Assembly: GCA_020742515.1 (NCBI GenBank)
Contig: DYWT01000268.1
Location: 1-32,278 of the forward strand
Origin: Sporosarcina psychrophila
Lineage (GTDB): Bacteria > Bacillota > Bacilli > Bacillales_A > Planococcaceae
DNA: 32,278 bases
Direction: 5' to 3'
Of the stretch, positions 29,500-32,278 are shown piece after piece. The notes under the pieces were generated by a model that worked only from the letters and a program-made list of their open reading frames with translations, had not been told where the DNA came from and did not search any database. How positions within the stretch are numbered: the stretch's first letter is position 1; every line of letters starts with the position of its first letter. The position numbers and the translations under genes were made by a program.

Positions 29500-30282
29500 T
29501 CATTTATGGTCCATCCCTTCCCGTATGGTTTGTACTGCGCTCTTCTCCAATCTTGAAATTTGTGCTTGTGAAATGCCTAGTTCCTTGGCGATTTCAGTTT
29601 GCGTTTGTCCCAAGTAAAATCGTTTTGAAAGAATGGATTGTTGCCTTTCGTCCATAGTAGATACTGTTTCCTTTACAGATACATACGTTAACCACCGTTC
29701 CTCAGAAACGGTTTTATCCTGTATCTGATCCATCATGAACACTGGATCTCCGCCATCACCATTCATCGGTTCATGCAGCGACATAGGATCTTGAATGGCA
29801 TCAAGCGCAAACAGAATATCGTCGGCAGGTATTCCTGTCGCTTCAGACAAATCGGATATTCGCGGTTCCCTCTGATTATCATTAATGAACTGCTCTTTTG
29901 CTCTAATTGCCTTATATGCAATATCCCGAAGTGATCTTGACACCCGTATTGAGTGATGGTCACGCAGATGTCTTTTTATTTCCCCAATTATCATTGGGAC
30001 TGCGTATGTTGAAAATCTTACATTATGTTTCAGATCAAAGTTATCAATCGACTTAAGCAAGCCGATACATCCGACTTGGAATAAGTCATCCGCTTGTTCC
30101 CCCCTATAGGCGAATCTTTGAACCAGACTAAGGACGAGTCGTAAATTGCCAATGACGAGTTCTTCCCGAGCTGCATGATCTCCGCTCTGCAACCTGATAA
30201 ACGTTGCTTTCATCACGTCGTTTGTGAGTAATGGCAATTCGGACGTATCGATTCCACAAATTTCTACCCTTGTACGCACCAT
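29500..30282 (-). CDS. sigG: RNA polymerase sporulation sigma factor SigG
   Basis: Sigma-G directs late transcription in the forespore. It has 260 residues from the ATG at 30282 (GGAGG 8 bases upstream), the same length as the B. subtilis protein. Region 2 reads LVLSLVQRFAYRGEQADDLFQVGCIGLLK, region 3 contains REPRISDLSEATG, and the region 4 helix-turn-helix is QTEIAKELGISQAQISRLEKSA. It lies directly after sigE and has a sigma-F/G-like promoter in the gap, consistent with forespore-specific expression separate from the spoIIG operon. Confidence 0.97.
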   Translation of the reverse strand: MVRTRVEICGIDTSELPLLTNDVMKATFIRLQSGDHAAREELVIGNLRLVLSLVQRFAYRGEQADDLFQVGCIGLLKSIDNFDLKHNVRFSTYAVPMIIGEIKRHLRDHHSIRVSRSLRDIAYKAIRAKEQFINDNQREPRISDLSEATGIPADDILFALDAIQDPMSLHEPMNGDGGDPVFMMDQIQDKTVSEERWLTYVSVKETVSTMDERQQSILSKRFYLGQTQTEIAKELGISQAQISRLEKSAVQTIREGMDHK

Positions 30283-30320
30283 TCGCTTTTCCTCCACATT
30301 CTGTAGATGACTGTACGAGA

Positions 30321-30349
30321 TAGTGTATCCGCAGTTGCCTAGAATATGC
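30321..30349 (-). promoter_or_regulatory. probable sigma-F/sigma-G promoter of sigG
   Basis: On the minus strand GCATA (30345-30349) is followed after 17 bases by TACACTA (30321-30327). This resembles the forespore consensus (GYATA, then CATWMTA with two mismatches). sigG in B. subtilis uses such a promoter. Match by eye only. Confidence 0.4.
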
Positions 30350-30376
30350 GGGGAATCGTATCGCCAATTTCAACCA

Positions 30377-31087
30377 TTATGCAATTGGTTGATTTAAACT
30401 TTCACGTAATTCAAAAATGATTTTCTTTTCGAGGCGTGAAATATAAGATTGGGATATCCCAAGTAGTTCTGCCACTTCTTTTTGTGTCATTTCTACTTCT
30501 CCTGTCAAACCAAAACGGCATTCCATAATATAGCGTTCTCGTTCTTCAAGACTCATAATTGCCTCAATCATATGCTGACGCTCGATTTTCTTTTCAACGT
30601 CGTCAATGATAATGTGCTCATCAGTACCAAGAATATCCGACAACAGTAATTCATTACCATCCGCATCGGAATTAAGCGGCTCATCAAATGAAATTTCTGA
30701 ACGTGTCTTATTTGTTTTACGGAGATGCATCAAAATTTCATTTTCAATACAGCGTGATGCATAAGTAGCTAATTTTATATTTTTGTCAATTTTGAATGTT
30801 TCAATTGCCTTTATAAGTCCAATAGCGCCGATGCTAATGAGATCTTCAATATGTGTATTTGTGTTATCAAAACGACGTGCAATGTAAACAACAAGACGAA
30901 GGTTTTTTTCAATCAGTCTATCGCGCGCATTCATATCGCCTTCCATAAAGGCTTTGATTGTTATAGCCTCTTCTTCCCGGGTCAACGGCTTTGGCAGGGA
31001 TTCATGTCCTCCAATATAGTATGCGCCGTTTTTCCGTTTAAAAAAGCTGGTGATTATCGACATCCATTTTCTGATTTTATACAGCAT
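30377..31087 (-). CDS. sigE: RNA polymerase sporulation sigma factor SigE (pro-form)
   Basis: Sigma-E is the first mother-cell sigma factor, made as an inactive membrane-bound precursor. It has 236 residues. The hydrophobic and basic N-terminus (YKIRKWMSIITSFFKRK) is the pro-sequence removed by SpoIIGA. Region 2 shows NLRLVVYIARRFDNT and EDLISIGAIGLIKAIETF; region 4 shows TQKEVAELLGISQSYISRLEKKI. Its start overlaps the end of spoIIGA, behind AGAGGGG, so protease and substrate are translationally coupled. Confidence 0.97.
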   Translation of the reverse strand: MLYKIRKWMSIITSFFKRKNGAYYIGGHESLPKPLTREEEAITIKAFMEGDMNARDRLIEKNLRLVVYIARRFDNTNTHIEDLISIGAIGLIKAIETFKIDKNIKLATYASRCIENEILMHLRKTNKTRSEISFDEPLNSDADGNELLLSDILGTDEHIIIDDVEKKIERQHMIEAIMSLEERERYIMECRFGLTGEVEMTQKEVAELLGISQSYISRLEKKIIFELRESLNQPIA

Positions 31088-31931
31088 AAGCAGTTCCCCT
31101 CTCCCCGTTTAATGACTCCATTGCGGATACATGCAAAATCGCTCCTGCGCCGTCAGGATAACGGCGGTCATTTTTTGTCACAACAATATAACCTGGTTGA
31201 AGCACATTGCCATCTTCTAAAACCCAACGATTGAATCTAAAGCCAACTGCCCAGGAATGTCCTTGTACCGTTACTAACCGAATGAGCCGAATTTGTTTGT
31301 GATAGCTGTCGGGAAATGCGGACATAGAAGGCGGACCGAGTGGATCCCAAGCAAGCATCGGTTTCATCAAATCTTCCGGAATATGCTTTTCCAGCACCTT
31401 TAACGACACGAAATGTACAGGTGAGCCAGACAATGGCTCCGTGCAGCCGTTCCCCGAATCGACGAATACATCAATCTCTATTTCAGCATCCCAAATATGA
31501 ATGACGGACGATGCTCGAAGCTCTGATACGTGACGTACGGTTCTGACATCAAGCCACTTTTTCCTCATGAAATAAAGAGAGACATATGCGACGACTGCGT
31601 AGACGAGAACAGTAAACGGCGAACTGAAGATATTGATGCGATATTGAATAACAGTCAATAAACCGCCAGCAAATACCGCACCTATCAAAACCATTATGGC
31701 AGATTTTTTCCACAGTTCGAAAGCCTTTCCAAAAGCACAAACAGTCATACAAATAAAAGAAATGATTACAACACTAGCCGATGATGGAAGAATCACAACA
31801 GGCAACGCACCCGCAAAAGAGGCGAACAATAGACGTCCACGGGCGACTTGAACGTTCCCTACTTTGTTGGCGAATGACAGAATCGTATAATTGAATAACA
31901 TATTCACTCCGACAATGAGTTCCCCGTACAT
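31077..31931 (-). CDS. spoIIGA: sporulation sigma-E factor processing peptidase SpoIIGA
   Basis: SpoIIGA is a septum-located aspartic protease that cleaves pro-sigma-E when signalled from the forespore by SpoIIR. It has 284 residues. Five hydrophobic helices cover about residues 1-125, followed by a soluble retroviral-type aspartic protease domain. The catalytic Asp lies in FVDSGNGCTEPLSG (about residue 159), and C-terminal signatures are FRFNRWVLED and PGYIVVTKNDRRYP. It is the first gene of the spoIIG operon. Confidence 0.95.
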   Translation of the reverse strand: MYGELIVGVNMLFNYTILSFANKVGNVQVARGRLLFASFAGALPVVILPSSASVVIISFICMTVCAFGKAFELWKKSAIMVLIGAVFAGGLLTVIQYRINIFSSPFTVLVYAVVAYVSLYFMRKKWLDVRTVRHVSELRASSVIHIWDAEIEIDVFVDSGNGCTEPLSGSPVHFVSLKVLEKHIPEDLMKPMLAWDPLGPPSMSAFPDSYHKQIRLIRLVTVQGHSWAVGFRFNRWVLEDGNVLQPGYIVVTKNDRRYPDGAGAILHVSAMESLNGERGTAYAV

Positions 31932-31978
31932 AAGCCGCCCTCCCTGACAACAACGATAGCACCTATATGCTGAAATGT

Positions 31979-32018
31979 TTGTCGGAACGAGGGGCAGGTG
32001 AAAAAAAGAAATCGACAG
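31979..32018 (-). promoter_or_regulatory. possible Spo0A boxes before spoIIGA
   Basis: On the minus strand TCCGACAA (31979-31986) differs by one base from TTCGACAA, the complement of the 0A-box consensus TTGTCGAA. CTGTCGAT (32011-32018) is a weaker second match. The spoIIG promoter of B. subtilis is switched on by phosphorylated Spo0A through such boxes. A CATATAGGT near 31953-31961 could hold the -10. Positions fit, but matches are short. Confidence 0.4.
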
Positions 32019-32049
32019 GATTCGATTTCGGAGATTGGATTGTGAGGTT

Positions 32050-32278
32050 GGGAATATGATTGTTGGTCAGGCTATATGAACGGTCGTTCTATTTGATCGG
32101 TCGACCTAGCTATATGAGCGGTCGTGCACGCTATTTGATCGGTCACACGGCTATATGATCGGACATTCATGCTATTCGATCGGTCGACCTAGCTATATGA
32201 GCGGTCAATCACGCTATTTGATCGGTCGACCTAGCTATATGGGCGGTCATGCATGCTATTTGATCGGTCGTCCTAGCT
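32050..32278. repeat. tandem array of 21-bp units
   Basis: Ten or more units start at 32071, 32088, 32109, 32130, 32150, 32171, 32192, 32213, 32234 and 32255, with a further one begun at 32276 and a degenerate one at about 32052. The period is 21 bases almost throughout (17-21). Two unit types alternate: CTATATGAGCGGTC and CTATTTGATCGGTC, each with about 7 variable bases, giving a 42-bp higher-order period. Type-B units often carry the palindrome GGTCGACC. The array continues past the window end. It is not coding (stops in each frame I read) and is not CRISPR-like. Confidence 0.92.

Noticed and set aside
32050..32278. CRISPR array
   Set aside because: The period is only 21 bases with about 7 variable bases per unit, there are no unique 30-40 base spacers, and no cas genes are nearby.
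32071..32278. Heptapeptide-repeat coding region, since 21 bases is seven codons
   Set aside because: Frames I read on both strands meet stops (TAG or TGA) within a few units.

Overview
The window is chromosomal DNA from a spore-forming, low-GC Gram-positive of the order Bacillales. The presence of spoIIGA-sigE-sigG together with the ylm/divIVA/ileS/lspA/pyr gene order is the Bacillus subtilis-type backbone. I infer a Planococcaceae member such as Sporosarcina from protein style and the dispersed intergenic repeats, but the sequence alone does not prove the genus. Except for one gene at the left end, every gene reads on the minus strand.

Region by region, right to left (the direction of transcription). 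32278-31932: a tandem array of ~21-bp units running off the window, then the control region of spoIIGA. 31931-29500: spoIIGA, sigE and sigG (early mother-cell and late forespore sigma factors). 29420-25992: ymxH/ylmC, ylmE, sepF, ylmG, ylmH, divIVA (division and septum placement). 25985-22628: an isoleucine T-box leader, a dispersed repeat, and ileS, which carries an in-frame TAA at codon 205. 22549-20926: a second copy of the repeat, then lspA and rluD. 20945-9215: the complete pyrimidine regulon pyrR-pyrP-pyrB-pyrC-pyrAA-pyrAB-pyrK-pyrD-pyrF-pyrE, with two recognisable PyrR attenuators and translationally coupled genes. Its carbamoyl-phosphate synthase small subunit has Gly where the catalytic Cys should be.

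8784-1469: a nine-gene catabolic operon made of a PRD/EIIB-type regulator, a metal-dependent amidohydrolase, a stand-alone PRD protein, an SFCGS glycine-rich protein, DUF4312, two polytopic membrane proteins (DUF4311, DUF4310), a DgaE-type PLP ammonia lyase and a DgaF-type KDGP aldolase. The likely chemistry is deacylation of an N-acyl amino-sugar acid, then ammonia elimination to 2-keto-3-deoxy-6-phosphogluconate, then aldol cleavage to pyruvate and glyceraldehyde-3-phosphate. No classical PTS permease is encoded, so the DUF4310/4311/4312/SFCGS/PRD set is the best candidate here for an undescribed uptake or phosphorylation machine. A decayed copy of the pyrE 3' end lies just beyond the far end of this operon (1357-1425), which suggests the operon was inserted between pyrE and its former neighbour.

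1279-614 (plus strand): a MOSC-domain protein. 1-613: no confident gene; partial repeats and one possible gene remnant.

The main surprises are the interrupted ileS, the nucleophile-less CarA/PyrAA, the PTS-less dga-type operon with its pyrE scar, and the 21-bp tandem array. The first two are single-base observations and could be sequencing errors. The CarA domain carries further substitutions near the active site, which makes an error less likely there.
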